Assembly: GCA_025174535.1 (NCBI GenBank)
Contig: JALBUN010000045.1
Coordinates: 930,001 to 994,000 of the forward strand
Length of the DNA stretch: 64,000 bases
Direction of reading: 5' to 3'
From: Cantharellus purpuraceus
Lineage: Eukaryota > Basidiomycota > Agaricomycetes > Cantharellales > Hydnaceae
Shown here: positions 25,178 through 36,506 of the stretch, in pieces
Numbering within the stretch: the stretch's first letter is position 1
Layout: each line of letters opens with the position of its first letter
Position numbers and translations under genes: made by a program
The notes under the pieces: model-generated
Told to the model about the DNA's origin: nothing
Seen by the model: only the letters and a program-made list of their open reading frames with translations
Database searches by the model: none

Positions 25178-26428
25178 AGCCAAGCTCAACCTATTTTTAC
25201 TCTCAAATCTAAGGATATCACTCGTCATTGTGCGGTGGATCTGTCTGTGAGTGTCTATGAAATATTTAGAGTGAATCTATCCATCTTTTAGGCACTCATG
25301 AACCATGGTACTCCACTTTATCACAAGACAATTGAGCGTCACTAGCAACTATGCTTTTACTGTATTTCCCTTTTTACCAGCCATGCTTTCTTGCCAGGTA
25401 ATATGCCCAGATTTTTCGGATGAAGCAATGCATAACTCCTGTTGGATTTGATTATCAACACCAGCGAAGACGAAATGTTAGTACTACAAAACATAACGAC
25501 CGCAACACCATCAGTCACCAGGTATTTGAAAATTGGCGATAATTGACATGTAGGTCCATGAAAAATGGATCAAATTCTTCAGTTTCTTGACAGGATAATA
25601 GCTTAATTAGTCACCTTTGCTTCCAAGAAATATCTCACTGAATGGGCCAGAGCTTGCTAATGGTGCTGGGAGAATGCACAAACACCAGGTTTTGGAAGAT
25701 TTTTCCAACTGTATGCCATGTGACACCCTCCAAAGCCCTAAAAATGTTGCCTGAACAAGGGATATGAGATTAGGGCACAAGTATATCTCCCAGGACATGC
25801 CCTCATCATATCATATGCATGATCAAGCCTGCTGGACCACACTAACTCTATTTTCTTGTAAAAATTACCAACACTTGTAACTCATTGAACATTTATGGCT
25901 ATTTATATGGTTGAGAAATAACAATGAGTGTACTAGGGGAAATTTTTTTTCATATTGTGGTGGTTTTAGACACCTGGTGACTGATGGTATACACATACAG
26001 TCAGCCATAAGATGCAGTGGTCTGTAAGGGGAACTCCTGTAGATCACCCAGCATTTTCCCACACTCTGAATCCAGTGAGCATGATCTAAAGTGCAGCAAA
26101 CAAGTCCAAAGCCCTCTATGCAGGCAAACAGTGCCTATGACCACCCAGACACTCTCCATTCCCTTCCCTCCCTTTTTTTCCTCTTCATTTTCTTTATGTT
26201 TTCTACTCCCCCTACATCCCCTGTCCAAGTGAAGCCATTGGGCACCCAATCACTCTATATTCCTTGCTTATTCACCTTCACTTACCTCATACATTCTTTG
26301 GGCTTTTATTCTCCAAGCTATATGGTTAGTCCCAGACTGGCAAAGTGCTCCTCAGAGTTTTCTCTTGGATCCCCCTTCATCAGGTATGTTCTGCCCCCTG
26401 TACATAGACTTCTATGTGACTTTGGATC
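25178..26428. other. AT-rich unassigned interval
   Basis: 1.25 kb with no gene or repeat end that I can define. A short coding-like stretch (SEDEMLVLQNITTATPSV, about 25460-25545, +) is the only hint of an old ORF. Composition suggests decayed repeats. Confidence 0.3.
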
Positions 26429-26640
26429 TGTTATGACCATATTCATTAATGCCCAGATGTCAGGGTTCATATGACTCAGTTTTGTTAAGTGGCTGGAAGA
26501 TGGAGTTCAAGAAGGTAACCAGAGTTTGGATGCTAGAGAAATATGGGAGGGGACTTTACTGTTCCAGTTCAACCAGAGACAGAGAGGTGTTGAAAAAAAG
26601 GGACAATAAGACAATTGTAATATCTTTCAATATGGCTGAG
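26429..26640 (+). repeat. Decayed G1 LTR start followed by decayed LTR B start
   Basis: 26429-26459 matches the first ~30 bp of the G1 LTR (TGTTATGACCATATTCATTA). 26483-26610 matches the first ~125 bp of LTR B with many substitutions (shared gggactttactgttccagtt). Both are old fragments. Confidence 0.65.
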
Positions 26641-26771
26641 TGCTGACTTCTTTTTGTTTCACTTAAACAACACTCTTTTCATATATACAACAAGACTACT
26701 TAGTATAAAGCAGATACCAGATGTACAATGATGCTTCAGATCTTTTCTGACATTGTCTTAGACCAACTGTG

Positions 26772-27335
26772 TGTTATGACTATATTCATTAACACCCAGA
26801 TCCCCATGCACATGTAATCTATACTCCATTTGGAAACCATCACATCTCCATTAGTCTGTCCAATTGTCTCCATTGATCTTGCTCATCCACCTCTGGTTCC
26901 AATTGATGCATTAGCATCACCATAGGAACCTGGACATCCATCCCCATCGGACTCAAACATATTCACATAAGGCTGCTGGCCTCAGAGACCCATCACTGGA
27001 GTAACTATTATTAGATTTCAAATATGTATTTAAGTTGTACTACTGGGGACTTCATTCCCCAGTTTGAATATCGAATCACACTTAGCTCCTAAGTCTGATC
27101 TGAACTATCTAAGTCATACTCCATCTTTGAAATCTCAGACACAGGTACTAGTGAGGGTGCAGCACATAAGCTGAAGCCAAGTCCATTCCAACCATGACGC
27201 ACCCCAATCCTAACTCTGACTCCAACCCCAAACTCCAACCCCAGTTCTGACCCCCAATCAGACCTAGTGCATAACAGTATATTTGAACTACTGTACTCAC
27301 TCCTACCCCAATGCCATGATCCACCGCTAATTCCA
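26772..27335 (+). repeat. Older G1 LTR plus start of internal region
   Basis: LTR 26772-27276 (505 bp, TGTTATGACT...GTGCATAACA) is followed by ~60 bp of G1 leader/gag start. It has more substitutions than other copies, and its 12-bp minisatellite has decayed to irregular repeats. The element is cut at ~27335, where accessory-ORF sequence begins. Confidence 0.8.
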
Positions 27336-27646
27336 AATGCTGATGAGCCAGGATGCATTGAGGACATATATCAAACTACTTTGACAGTCAAACTCTGCCA
27401 GCATCTTTTGTATCAAGCTTTTAAATAGCACTGCAACTCCCTTTCCACCTCCGTCTCTATTTCAGGCCATTGATCATAACTCATGTTTCATCACCATTGA
27501 TCATTATCAGCCTTCTATTCACACCAATCCTTTCATCATCATTCACATGGCTTCCAATTCTATTCCTCTCTCCAACATCTCTTCTAATAATATGTCACAC
27601 TGGTCTCTGGACACAGAGGACTATAAAAAATATGCCGAGCTCCATG
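27336..27646 (+). pseudogene. 5' part of the retroelement accessory ORF, cut by LTR C
   Basis: Matches the complement of about 41722-41415: promoter-like cttttaaatagc, then an ORF start MASNSIPLSNISSNNMSHWS. The ORF is cut after KKYAELH by the LTR C fragment at 27647. Confidence 0.65.
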
Positions 27647-28148
27647 TGTTTTGGAACCTGCAAAATCATGGTGTTAGGGCAAACTCTAAATCACCACAAT
27701 TCCGTGAATGAACAGCTGAGAAGAATATCAAACCCTGCTGCAGCACAACTCCAGAAACAATTTAATGTTTGTACTTTGGTTACAATCCCTTGTATTGGTC
27801 AATGCAGACTATATGCAGAAAAGTAATACGTTTCTTAGCAGCAAGAAATGAATAAGACTTCCAGAGTCTAGAGTTCATGGATGCTTAGGGGTCCAGATAT
27901 TCCAAAATGAGGGGAATGCACTTAGAGGCTAAAGGAAGTAGGTGGATGAATCCAACCGTCCAACCAGTGGCACTCAGAAGCAGGTAACAGTGATGTGTGA
28001 AGTAGTCTAGCAACTGCTTCACACGAGTTCAAGTTTCTAATGCTCTGCAAAGGCAGTACACACTAGTTACTTAAACAAGAGCACTAATGGCAGGACTATC
28101 GACAGACAATCTCACCCTGTAGATTTGTAGTCATGTGAGGCAGATACT
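27647..28148 (-). repeat. LTR C fragment, antisense
   Basis: Inverted copy of about 24672-25172. With the solo LTR at 23750-25172 it forms a ~0.5-kb inverted repeat about 2.5 kb apart. Ends abruptly at the G1 LTR starting at 28149. Confidence 0.85.
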
Positions 28149-28352
28149 TGTTACGCACTAGGTCCGATTGGGGGTCGGAGATTGGATTGGAGGTTGGGTC
28201 GGAGGTTGGGTCGGAGGTTGGGTCGGAGGTTGGGTCGGAGGTTGGGTCGGAGGTTGGGTCGGAGGTTGGGTCGGAGGTTGGGTCGGAGGTTGGGTCGGAG
28301 GTTGGGTCAGGGTCGGAATATGTCATGGGGGTCGGAACGGACTTGGCTTCAG
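28149..28352 (-). repeat. G1 LTR, antisense, first part (split by G1a)
   Basis: Starts TGTTACGCACTAGG and contains ten tandem 12-bp units (ggaggttgggtc). It stops at ...GGCTTCAG, where G1a begins. The remainder resumes after G1a at 36902-37321; together they make 624 bp. Confidence 0.88.
28190..28310. repeat. 12-bp minisatellite inside G1 LTR
   Basis: Ten near-perfect copies of ggaggttgggtc. The same array has 4 units in the G1a 5' LTR (about 28812-28870), 9 in 36745-36860, and about 2 near 44045-44075. The array sits ~40-160 bp from the gag-proximal LTR end. Confidence 0.9.
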
Positions 28353-28904
28353 TGTTATGACTATATTCATTAACGCCCAGATCCCTGTCTGATCCCCTCA
28401 GATCCCCATGCATATGAAATCTATACTCCATTTGGAAACCGCTACGTCTCCACTTACCTGTCCGATTGTCACCGCTGATTCCACCCATCCGTCTCTGGTT
28501 CCAATTGATGCATCAGCATCACCATAGGAACCCGGACATCTGTCCCCGTCGGACTCAGACATACTCACGTAAGGCCGTTGGCCTCGGAGACCCATCACCG
28601 GAGTAATTATTATTAGATTTCAAATATGTATTTAAGTTGCCCGACTGGGGACTTCATTCCCCAGTTCGAATATTGAATCATGCCTAGCTCCTAAGTCCGA
28701 TCCTAACTCTCTAAGTCATACTCCGTCTCCGAAATCTCGGACACCGGTATTAGTGAGGGCGCAGCACATAAGCTGAAGCCAAGTCCGTTCCGACCCCCAC
28801 GATGTACTCCAACTCCGACCCAACCTCTGACCCAACCTCTGACCCAACCTCCGACCCAACCTCCGATCCAATCTCCGACCCCCAATTGGACCTAGTGCGT
28901 AACA
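28353..28904 (+). repeat. G1a 5' LTR
   Basis: 552 bp, TGTTATGACT...GTGCGTAACA with perfect TGTTA/TAACA ends. Near its end an ATG (28802) opens a frame through four DPTS repeats and on into gag without a stop. No standard tRNA primer site is obvious after it (gtatattcaaactgcc). Confidence 0.9.
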
Positions 28905-28936
28905 GTATATTCAAACTGCCATACTCACTCCTACCA

Positions 28937-30043
28937 ATGCCACGATCCACCGCCAATTCCAAACGCACACAAATTGTCGAGGTACCCGCCCCCAGCATTG
29001 ACACCATCCCCGAGGTCGTCGAGGAACCGACGGACCACATAGAGGCCATCAATGAAGAAGATGACACCCCGCCCTCTCCAAATCTGGCGCAAGCCATCTC
29101 CCTGCTCGCTGGCAGCATCCATAACCCACAAGCCCCTAAGTCCTGGACCAAGGTCTGAGAACCCAACCCATTCGATGGCTCCGATCTGCGCAAGCTCCAG
29201 CCATTCTTGGTGCAATGCCGGTTGAATTTCCGTGATTGCCCCGATGCATTCACATCCGATCGGGCGAAGGTTACCTTCGCCATGTCCTATCTCAAGGGCA
29301 CCCTGGACTACTTCGAACCAGCGCTCATGGATGACTCTGATGACCCGATATGGTCAGAGGACTACTCTGACTTCATCTCCGAACTTCGGACCAATTTTGG
29401 TCCGTACAACCCTGAGGCTGATGCCGAGAATGAACTCAATTGACTTTGGATGAAGGAAAATCACAAAATTGCAAAATACATTGTGAGTTTCCAGCAGCTA
29501 GCTCCGAAGGTCCAATGGGGCGACGCCACACTCCGACGCCAATTTTACGTTGGACTCCCATCCCGCATCAAGGACAAGATATCACGTGTCGGTAAGCCAG
29601 ATACTTTGGCTACCCTTTGCAAGCTCGCCCAATCCATCGACGCCTGTTATTGGGAATGTCAATCCGAGGTCTCCCACAAAAATTCAGCTAACAACAAATC
29701 GGACAAATCATCGGACAAAACTCCAAAGTCCAACAAGGGGTCCGATAAGTGGGCCACTGCCAATTCAGGCCAGAAATCAAACACTGGTAACGCTGCCGCT
29801 TCCGGTTCTGGTCAGAACAACTCCAGCACCAGCAATAACTCCGGAGCTCGCAAGAGTACTCCAGACCTCTCCACCAAGCTGGGAAAGGATGGGAAACTTA
29901 CCCAGCAGGAACACCAGCGCCGCATGGACAACAACCTCTGTCTGTTCTGCGGAAAGCCTGGTCACCAAGCCAAGGATTGCAACAAGGCAACCTCGTCCGC
30001 AGCAAAGGCGAAGGGCCGTGCCGCCAACGCCATGACGGACTAG
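28937..30043 (+). pseudogene. G1a gag
   Basis: Capsid/nucleocapsid polyprotein starting MPRSTANSKRTQIVEV. The CCHC zinc knuckle CLFCGKPGHQAKDC is near 29940. In-frame stops TGA 29156-29158 and TGA 29441-29443 interrupt it. At the same codons G1c reads TGG (Trp) and CGA (Arg), so both stops are transitions. A TAG at 30041-30043 ends the frame; G1c has Lys there. Confidence 0.9.
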
Positions 30044-30129
30044 TCCAATGCTAAAGCGACGGACCAAAAAAAATAGTAAGCAGTCCTATAGCCTCCATAC
30101 GGGCTGAGGGCTGCGTTGGTACTCCCTGT

Positions 30130-31664
30130 ATGACAGACGAGGTCCACCTGAACGCATCCGCTCTTTTCCACTCCGACTCCCTTACCCTCCTCGTCCACTC
30201 CGACTCCATTCCCAATACCACTATTCAAGTGTTAATTGACTCCGGTTCTACTCACTGTTTCCTCGATTCCTCTTTTTCTGATTTACATAAACTCCATACA
30301 TACACCATAACTCCGATACCACTCTGATTATTTGATGGCACTACTAATGCTGTTATTTCACGAGCTATAGATCTGTCTATCCGTTTTTCTGTCGGAGAAA
30401 TCCAGACCCTTACATTCTATGTTACTCCACTTGACTCCAGCTGTTCTGTGGTTCTCAGACATAATTGGCTCACCCGCTACAATCTGTTGATTGACTGGGC
30501 ATTGGGCCATATCACATTCCGTTCTCCAGCACAGGCTGTGTCATCCCCAACGTCACCAGCAACTATAGGTGCGAAATTATCTTCCGCCTCCGCTGACTCC
30601 ACTCCGTTAGATACTCCGTCTACCCCTCCATTTATATCGATGGTGGACGCTATGGTCTTCGCCAGGCTAAGCAAGCTGGACGGTTCTCACACATTCCAGG
30701 TCCACCTCTCCGACCCGATATTCCTCGCCGCTCGTTCTGCCCGATCCACTCCACTGGACCTCTCTATGGTTCCCAAGGAGTATCATGAGTTCGCCGACGT
30801 GTTCAGCAAGTCTAAAGCCGACTCCCTAGCAGAACACCGACCATATGATCTCAAGATCGAACTGGATGACAACTCCACCCCTCCGCTTGGCCCTATCTAC
30901 TCGCTATCACAAAAAGAGCTACTGGCTCTCCAAACATTCATAGATGAGAACTTGGCCACGGGCTTCATCCGCCCATCCCTATCTCCTCATGGAGCTCCAG
31001 TCCTATTTGTCCGCAAAAAGGACGGATCACTCCGTCTATGCGTTGACTTCCGTGGGCTCAACAAGATCACCAAGAAAGACCGATACCCCATACCCCACAC
31101 CGCAGACCTACTCGAGAGTCCTCGAAAGGCTAAGATCTACTCCAAAATAGATCTCCGACATGCCTACCATCTAGTCTGTATCCGAGAAGGCGATGAATGG
31201 AAAACGACCTTCCACACACGATATGGATCTTTTGAGTGGTGTGTCATGCCCTTCGGACTAACCAATGCTCCGGCTGCCTTCCAGAGGTTCATGAATGATA
31301 CCTTCGCCGACCTCCTTGATGTGACCGTCCTCATTTACTTAGACGACATTCTGGCATATTCGGACAATGAAGAAGAACATTGGACACATGTCCAAGAGGT
31401 ACTCCGACGTCTCCGAAAGCATGGCCTCTTCGCCCGCGCTGACAAATGCGAATTCCACTCCGACTCGGTCGAATACCTAGGCTATATCCTCTCCCTGGCA
31501 GGATTGACAATGTCCGATGACAAAATCAAAGCCATACAGGAATGGCCAGAACCCCGGAAAGTCAAGGACGTACAGTCCTTCCTTGGGTTTGCCAACTTCT
31601 ACCGCCGCTTTATTCACGGCTACTCCGATATCACTGTTCCGCTCACCCGACTCACTAGGAAGGG
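30130..31664 (+). pseudogene. G1a pol: protease and reverse transcriptase, truncated
   Basis: Protease motif LIDSGSTHCFLDSSF (about 30235), then TGA 30325-30327 where G1b has CGA. RT follows: [39 protein letters not shown] and YLDDIL. The frame ends in NFYRRFIHGYSDITVPLTRL and is cut at 31664 by the G2 LTR; the residues after TRKG are from that LTR. RNase H and integrase are lost. Confidence 0.92.
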
Positions 31665-31967
31665 TGTGAGGGCGACGCTGATGACGAGGCCACAACAACA
31701 AGATGCTCAATAAGTGAGAGCCGATAAGAAATAATGCCAGCTGGTACAGTGGATATCCTCAGAGATCAAGCTGAGGGGATCACACTGCACCAAGGCGAGT
31801 CTTTACACTAAATGATGGAGACGGATAGGAGAACCAAGATAGGGGAGGAAGGATAGGGGAAGTGATAGGGGCAATGAAACAGGGGAGATGCACCCTGACA
31901 GGCTGCGCTGATAGGGGTGTCAAGAGAAAATACTAAAAATAGAATATGACTTATTTGAACCCCGACA
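31665..31967 (-). repeat. G2 3' LTR
   Basis: 303 bp. On the minus strand it runs TGTCGGGGTTC...GCCCTCACA. The purine run aagagggaggtga lies immediately upstream (plus 31968-31980), as expected for a polypurine tract. Confidence 0.85.
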
Positions 31968-32020
31968 TCACCTCCCTCTTAATGCATGTCGTCTTGATAT
32001 GCACTATCGTCCCATCCATC

Positions 32021-32458
32021 TCAAGAGAGACACACCCTGAAGCACTCTGCAACATCCCTTCTCACTCTCTGCCAAAGTAGAGCCCATGACGAGTGTTGAT
32101 GGTGACTCTTCTCTGCCTTGGGGTAAAGTGGGATGGTGAACTCTCCAGGGGATATGGGATCATTCGTGCTGAAAACTGCTCCAAGTATCATCTCCCCTCC
32201 CTCATAGGTGACTTTACCGGCGAGCCCTTGGAAGGCGTATGGTATGTCATAGTTGCTGATGAATAGAGGGTCCCCGATGTAGTATGTCTGGCGTCTTGAT
32301 GGATTACGATGCCAGAAGGGGAAATGAACTTGTGGAGGTGGAGATGGGAGGTTATAATCCTCTACAGCATGTGCAGTATCCCTTGAGTCAACTGACCAAG
32401 TGATTGATGGGTAGGAACGGAGTGAGCGTAGAGGGGTGGATTCAGACTGGTAAGGCAT
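32021..32458 (-). CDS. Accessory ORF between pol and 3' LTR of G2, function unknown
   Basis: 145 codons, intact, starting MPYQSESTPLRSLRSYPS. Not gag, pol or chromodomain, and no signal peptide or membrane segment is clear. Segments WSVDSRDT, PPPQVHFPFWHRNPSRRQTY, YIGDPLFISNYDIPYAFQG and MILGAVF align with the broken copy at 41000-41570 (WSLDTEDY, PPPCVKILPKLFQRPRSP, YAIGDPIFFHF, FTFGAVW). Conservation in two places suggests real coding in the past. It is not an obvious envelope gene. Confidence 0.6.
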   Translation of the reverse strand: MPYQSESTPLRSLRSYPSITWSVDSRDTAHAVEDYNLPSPPPQVHFPFWHRNPSRRQTYYIGDPLFISNYDIPYAFQGLAGKVTYEGGEMILGAVFSTNDPISPGEFTIPLYPKAEKSHHQHSSWALLWQRVRRDVAECFRVCLS

Positions 32459-32518
32459 GGTGGGTTGGGTAGTGAACGATGATGGTTTTACTGAGGAAGG
32501 GGAAGTGGATTCACTGGC

Positions 32519-35500
32519 TTATATACAGTTAGTGGAATTTCGGCATGGATGAATTTGGTGAGCGCTAAGCTTCACTGTGCCTATTCTGCGGCTCTGAAAT
32601 ATGTCCAATACCATGTGTTGGGTTCCTGCCAGCTGTCCAATCAAAGAGGACCTGTTTGGGAGGTTCTGTGAAGTTTTCAAAGCGTCTGAAGGGAAGAGCC
32701 GCATAGGTGGCTGCTGAAATACGCCTTGGGGCTTCAGGATTTTCCCGATGGAAGTCTGCAATGCGCCTTCTAGCCCCACTGGCATCCTTAGCTGGGATCC
32801 AGAGGTCGTCAGCAGCTCCATAGCCCTTCCAATGCACCAGGTATTCCAGTCTTCCTCGGAAAACTCTGCTGTCAAGGATCTTCTCAACTTCGTATTCCTG
32901 TACTCCATCTCAAATGACTGGAGGTGGTGGAGGAGATGACTGGCGTTCAGGGATGGGATCCTTTTCATAAGGACGGAGTAAGACAACAGAGAACACTGGA
33001 TGAGTGCGGCCAAAGATTGGGGGAAGTTATAGGCCATAGGCATTTCGTGAGACCACCTTATTAATCACATATGGTCCTAACCATTTGTGATCAAGTTTCT
33101 TGGTTGGACAGGTGGTGGTGATATTTTGTGCATTGAGCCAGACCTTGTCACCAAGTTTGTATACTGGGGCTGCTTGCCGATGGGCATCATAGAATCGTGC
33201 CATATCATCTGCTGCCTTTTCCAGGGCGGAGCGAGCCTCAGTGGTGGCTGTCTCCATACGCTCAGTGAATTCTTCCAGTGCTTCAAGTCGTGTCTCTCGG
33301 ATTGGCTCTAGCCCAAGCCTTGGGTGTTGGCCTGTATCAAGCATGAAGGGGGTTGATTGCGTGGAGGAGTGGATGCAGTTGTTGTATGTGAATTTGGCAA
33401 GAGGAACCCACTCAATCCAGTCATCCTGGCGCTGATTGATGAAAAGCCTCAAGTATTGTTCAATTTCTTGATTGACCCTTTCTGTCTGACCATCGGTTTG
33501 TGGATGATATGCTGTGGATGCTGCAACCTTGATCCCCAAAAGCTTATTGAGCTCGCGCATAAATTGAGAGAGGGTGCCACGTGATGATCTCCTCAGGAAG
33601 GCCGTGGTGTTTCCACACATGGTCTTGGAAAAGTCGTGCAACTCCTATGGAGTTGATGTCAGAGGTGGTAGGGATAACATGTGCTCGTTTGGAAAGACGG
33701 TCCACAACGACAAGGAGTGCATCATAGCCATGGCTGATGGGTAGTTCTACAATAAGGTCAACAGATATCACTTGCCACCTCCGATCTGGGACACGATTAG
33801 GCAGGAGTTTACCCATAGGAGGAGCAGGGAAAGTTTTTGTCCGATTGCAGAGGTCACATCCCTTGACGTATTTGGCAATGTATTGTCCAAATCCAGGCCA
33901 CCAGTAGCTGCGGGATACAAGTTCTGTTGTTCTCCAGCGACCAGGGTGACCTGTAATATGAGTATCGTGGTGTGCCCTTACAATGTCATGGCGCAATTTT
34001 GGGTCAAGAGGGACATATACCTTGCCACAATAGAGGATGAGTCCATTCTCCTCGGTCCATTCCTGTCCTTGTAAATTCCGAGAGGGACCAAGTTCCTTAA
34101 GAGCCTTTACAACCTTTTCATCTCTGTTGGTGCAGTTCCGCACACATTCCAGGAATATGTCTCCTTCTCCTGTGATCATTTGAGCTTCTGGCCCTGGATA
34201 GGTGGATGTCGCATTGATGTGGAACAGCTCAGGGCCAAGAAGAACCTGGTTCTGGTTATCTTCCTCCCCCCGCTTATGATCTACACGTTGTGAGAGGGCA
34301 TCAGGTTTGGCTGAATGTCGTCCAGGACGGTGGATCAGTTCAAAGTCAAAACGAGAAAGGTATAGTGACCAGCGAGCTTGTCGACGATTGAGATTCTGAG
34401 CTGTATGGAAATATGTGAGGTTTTGATGGTCATTAAGGATTTCAATCTTGTATTTGGTCCCTTCCAAGATGTGGCACCATTCTTCTAGTCCACGGATGAC
34501 TGAGAGCAATTCCTTATCATGGATGGCATAGTTGTGCTCTGCATCTGAAAGGCTCTTGGATACAAAACCTACCGGCCTCCATTTCTCATCGTCACAGAGT
34601 TGAGATAGAACAGCACCTGTTGCATATGCTGAAGCATCTGTCTCTAGTCAAAAATGCTTGGTTTGATCTGGGAGGACAAGGATTGGAGTTGACGTGACAA
34701 GCTGCTTGAGTTTATCAAAGGCTTCTTGTTCTGGGCCATCAGGTATCCAGGACCACTGTGTATCTGCCTTTGTTAACCGATTCAGAGGCTTTGCGATATG
34801 TGAGAAGTCCTCAATGAAGCGACAATAGAAATTGATGAAACCCAGGAAGGATTTGACTTCTGTCACATTGCGCAGTGTGGGCCAGTCTCTGACTCCGGCC
34901 ACCTTAACTGGGTCCATAGCTACCTGTCCCTGTGAGAGAATCAATCCAAGATAATCTACCTTCTGTTGTGAGAAAAGGCATTTCTCTGGTTTGAGGTACA
35001 GGTGGTTGGCCCAAAGAATTTCAAGGACAGATTGCACGATCGTGTGGTGTTGTTCTAGGGATTCAGTGAAAATGAGGATGTCGTCCATGAACACTACCAT
35101 AGTGCCATCATCAATGAGCTCCTTGAAAATGCCATTCATCATCGTCTGAAAGGTTGCTGGGCTGTTTGTGAGACCAAAGAACATGACCAGGGGTTCAAAT
35201 AGACCACGATTGGTTCGAAAGGCTGCCTTCCACTCATCGCCCTCTTTAATACACACATTGTTATATCCCCATCGGATGTCAAGCTTGGTAAAGTACTTGG
35301 CATTGGCTGCAGCAATTTTATTCATGATGTCTGGTACCAGGGGTAGTGGGTAGGCGTTCTTGATTGTGATATCATTCAGCTTGCGGTAGTCTTGTACAAA
35401 ACAAAGATTACCGTCCTTCTTCTTCACAAAAAAGACAGGGGATGCCATGGGTGACTTGGAAGGATGTATACGATGATTCCGTAGGTTCTCCTCAAGGAAT

Positions 35501-36033
35501 GCGTCCAACTCCTTCTGCTCATTTGGGGACATTGGATAGACCTTTGTGCTGAAGGGTTGCGCTCCTGGAGTGAGTTCAATAGCGTGGTCCCACAGTTTTC
35601 GAGGTGGAAGTTGGTCAAAGGACTCCTTTGCAAAAACATCCTTAAATCCCCAGTACGCCTTTGAGACAATCTCCTCAAAGGTTTTGACTGGAGTAGATTC
35701 TGCAGCCTTCTGTGCGAGCTGTTGAGAAACTATTGAACCAGCGTAGATATTCTCCAAGTCTTCTTCTACAAAGATAACAAATGTTCAGTCTCCCTCGTAT
35801 TGGGGTTGCCTGTGTGAGTTCTTGCCATTTGAAGGAGTTGTACCAAGTGAATGCTCTTTGTGTTCTGGTACTTCTCCACATGAATCAGGGCAGCGAGTCA
35901 TCTGTACCTTTCCTGTATGCCAGTCTACCTCTGGGTTGTGCTTCACAAGCCAGGTGTGCCCAACAATTATGCCAAAGGTTCCCAGGCTTGGAAAGGGGTA
36001 GAATATTGCAAGGCAATCACCTGATTTGATCAC
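32519..36033 (-). pseudogene. G2 pol with chromodomain
   Basis: From right to left: post-protease block GHTWLVKHNPEVDWHTG (about 35960), RT (FFVKKKDGNLCFVQDYR, FFGLTNSPATFQTMMN, FMDDILIF), then a TAG where Leu is expected (about 34648). RNase H has HNYAIHDKELLSVIRGLEEW; integrase has the zinc arm (HHDTHITGHPGRWRTT, CDLCNRTK) and core (ISVDLIVELP). A small deletion near 33590 shifts the frame and removes the second catalytic Asp region. The core resumes with YHPQTDGQTERVNQ. A chromodomain ([17 protein letters not shown], about 32800) follows after another frame change. Not functional now. Confidence 0.9.
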
Positions 36034-36506
36034 CCATCAGCTGATTTGATCCCTGAACTAGGCACTGATCAGGCAAAAAGAAGGGTGTCCACCCTGTTTT
36101 CTGCACTGGTTTGGACAGCCATGGATAGCCACATCTCATGTGATGATCTGCACGGAAAATAGTGCCCTGAGAGGCTGTGGTTGTCAAGTTAGAGAATATT
36201 TATTGATCAGAGACATCTGAGCTTGAATTCAGGCCGAATGCCTGGTCCAAAGGTGGATAGCCGGCTGTGCGAAGGTTTGTGGGCGCCTATGGGTCCACAA
36301 CTGTAGCACAGCAGAAATAAATGATTCTGGGCCGAGTTCTGCATGGAATATTCCCGGAAAAATATGGAAAAATAGAGAATATTTGAATAAGTCCATTCCA
36401 GGTACAAGCACCAAATATATGCTGATATTTAGGAATGGAAAAGCAAAGAATAGCACATTGGTGCTGCATAAATGGAATTTGATAGGGAAAAGGTGGTTCC
36501 CATACA
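35990..36506 (-). repeat. LTR C fragment joined to G2
   Basis: Matches the first ~515 bp of the solo LTR C (23750-24265) in reverse. The junction with G2 falls in a shared tggaaagggg. At 36506/36507 it abuts a G1 LTR. Confidence 0.85.

Larger units (their letters stand above)
31665..35990 (-). mobile_element. G2: second chromovirus family, 5'-truncated
   Basis: Reads right to left: protease end, RT, RNase H, integrase, chromodomain, an extra ORF, a polypurine tract and the 3' LTR. The 5' LTR, gag and most of the protease are missing; sequence switches to an LTR C fragment at about 35990. G2 pol is clearly different in sequence from G1 pol. Confidence 0.88.

Noticed and set aside
28180..28320. 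Regular short repeats as a possible CRISPR array
   Set aside because: Units are directly adjacent with no unique spacers, and the genome is a fungal nuclear one.
28096..28488. Open frames made of GSEV, RRLG, GGWV or DPTS repeats on both strands around 28.1-28.5 kb and 36.5-36.9 kb
   Set aside because: They are six-frame readings of the 12-bp LTR minisatellite, which has no stops in most frames. Only the sense frame that continues into gag could mean anything, and I report that as a finding.
32021..32458. The G2 accessory ORF as a retroviral-type envelope gene
   Set aside because: No signal peptide, no fusion-like hydrophobic segment and no membrane anchor is visible in 145 residues.
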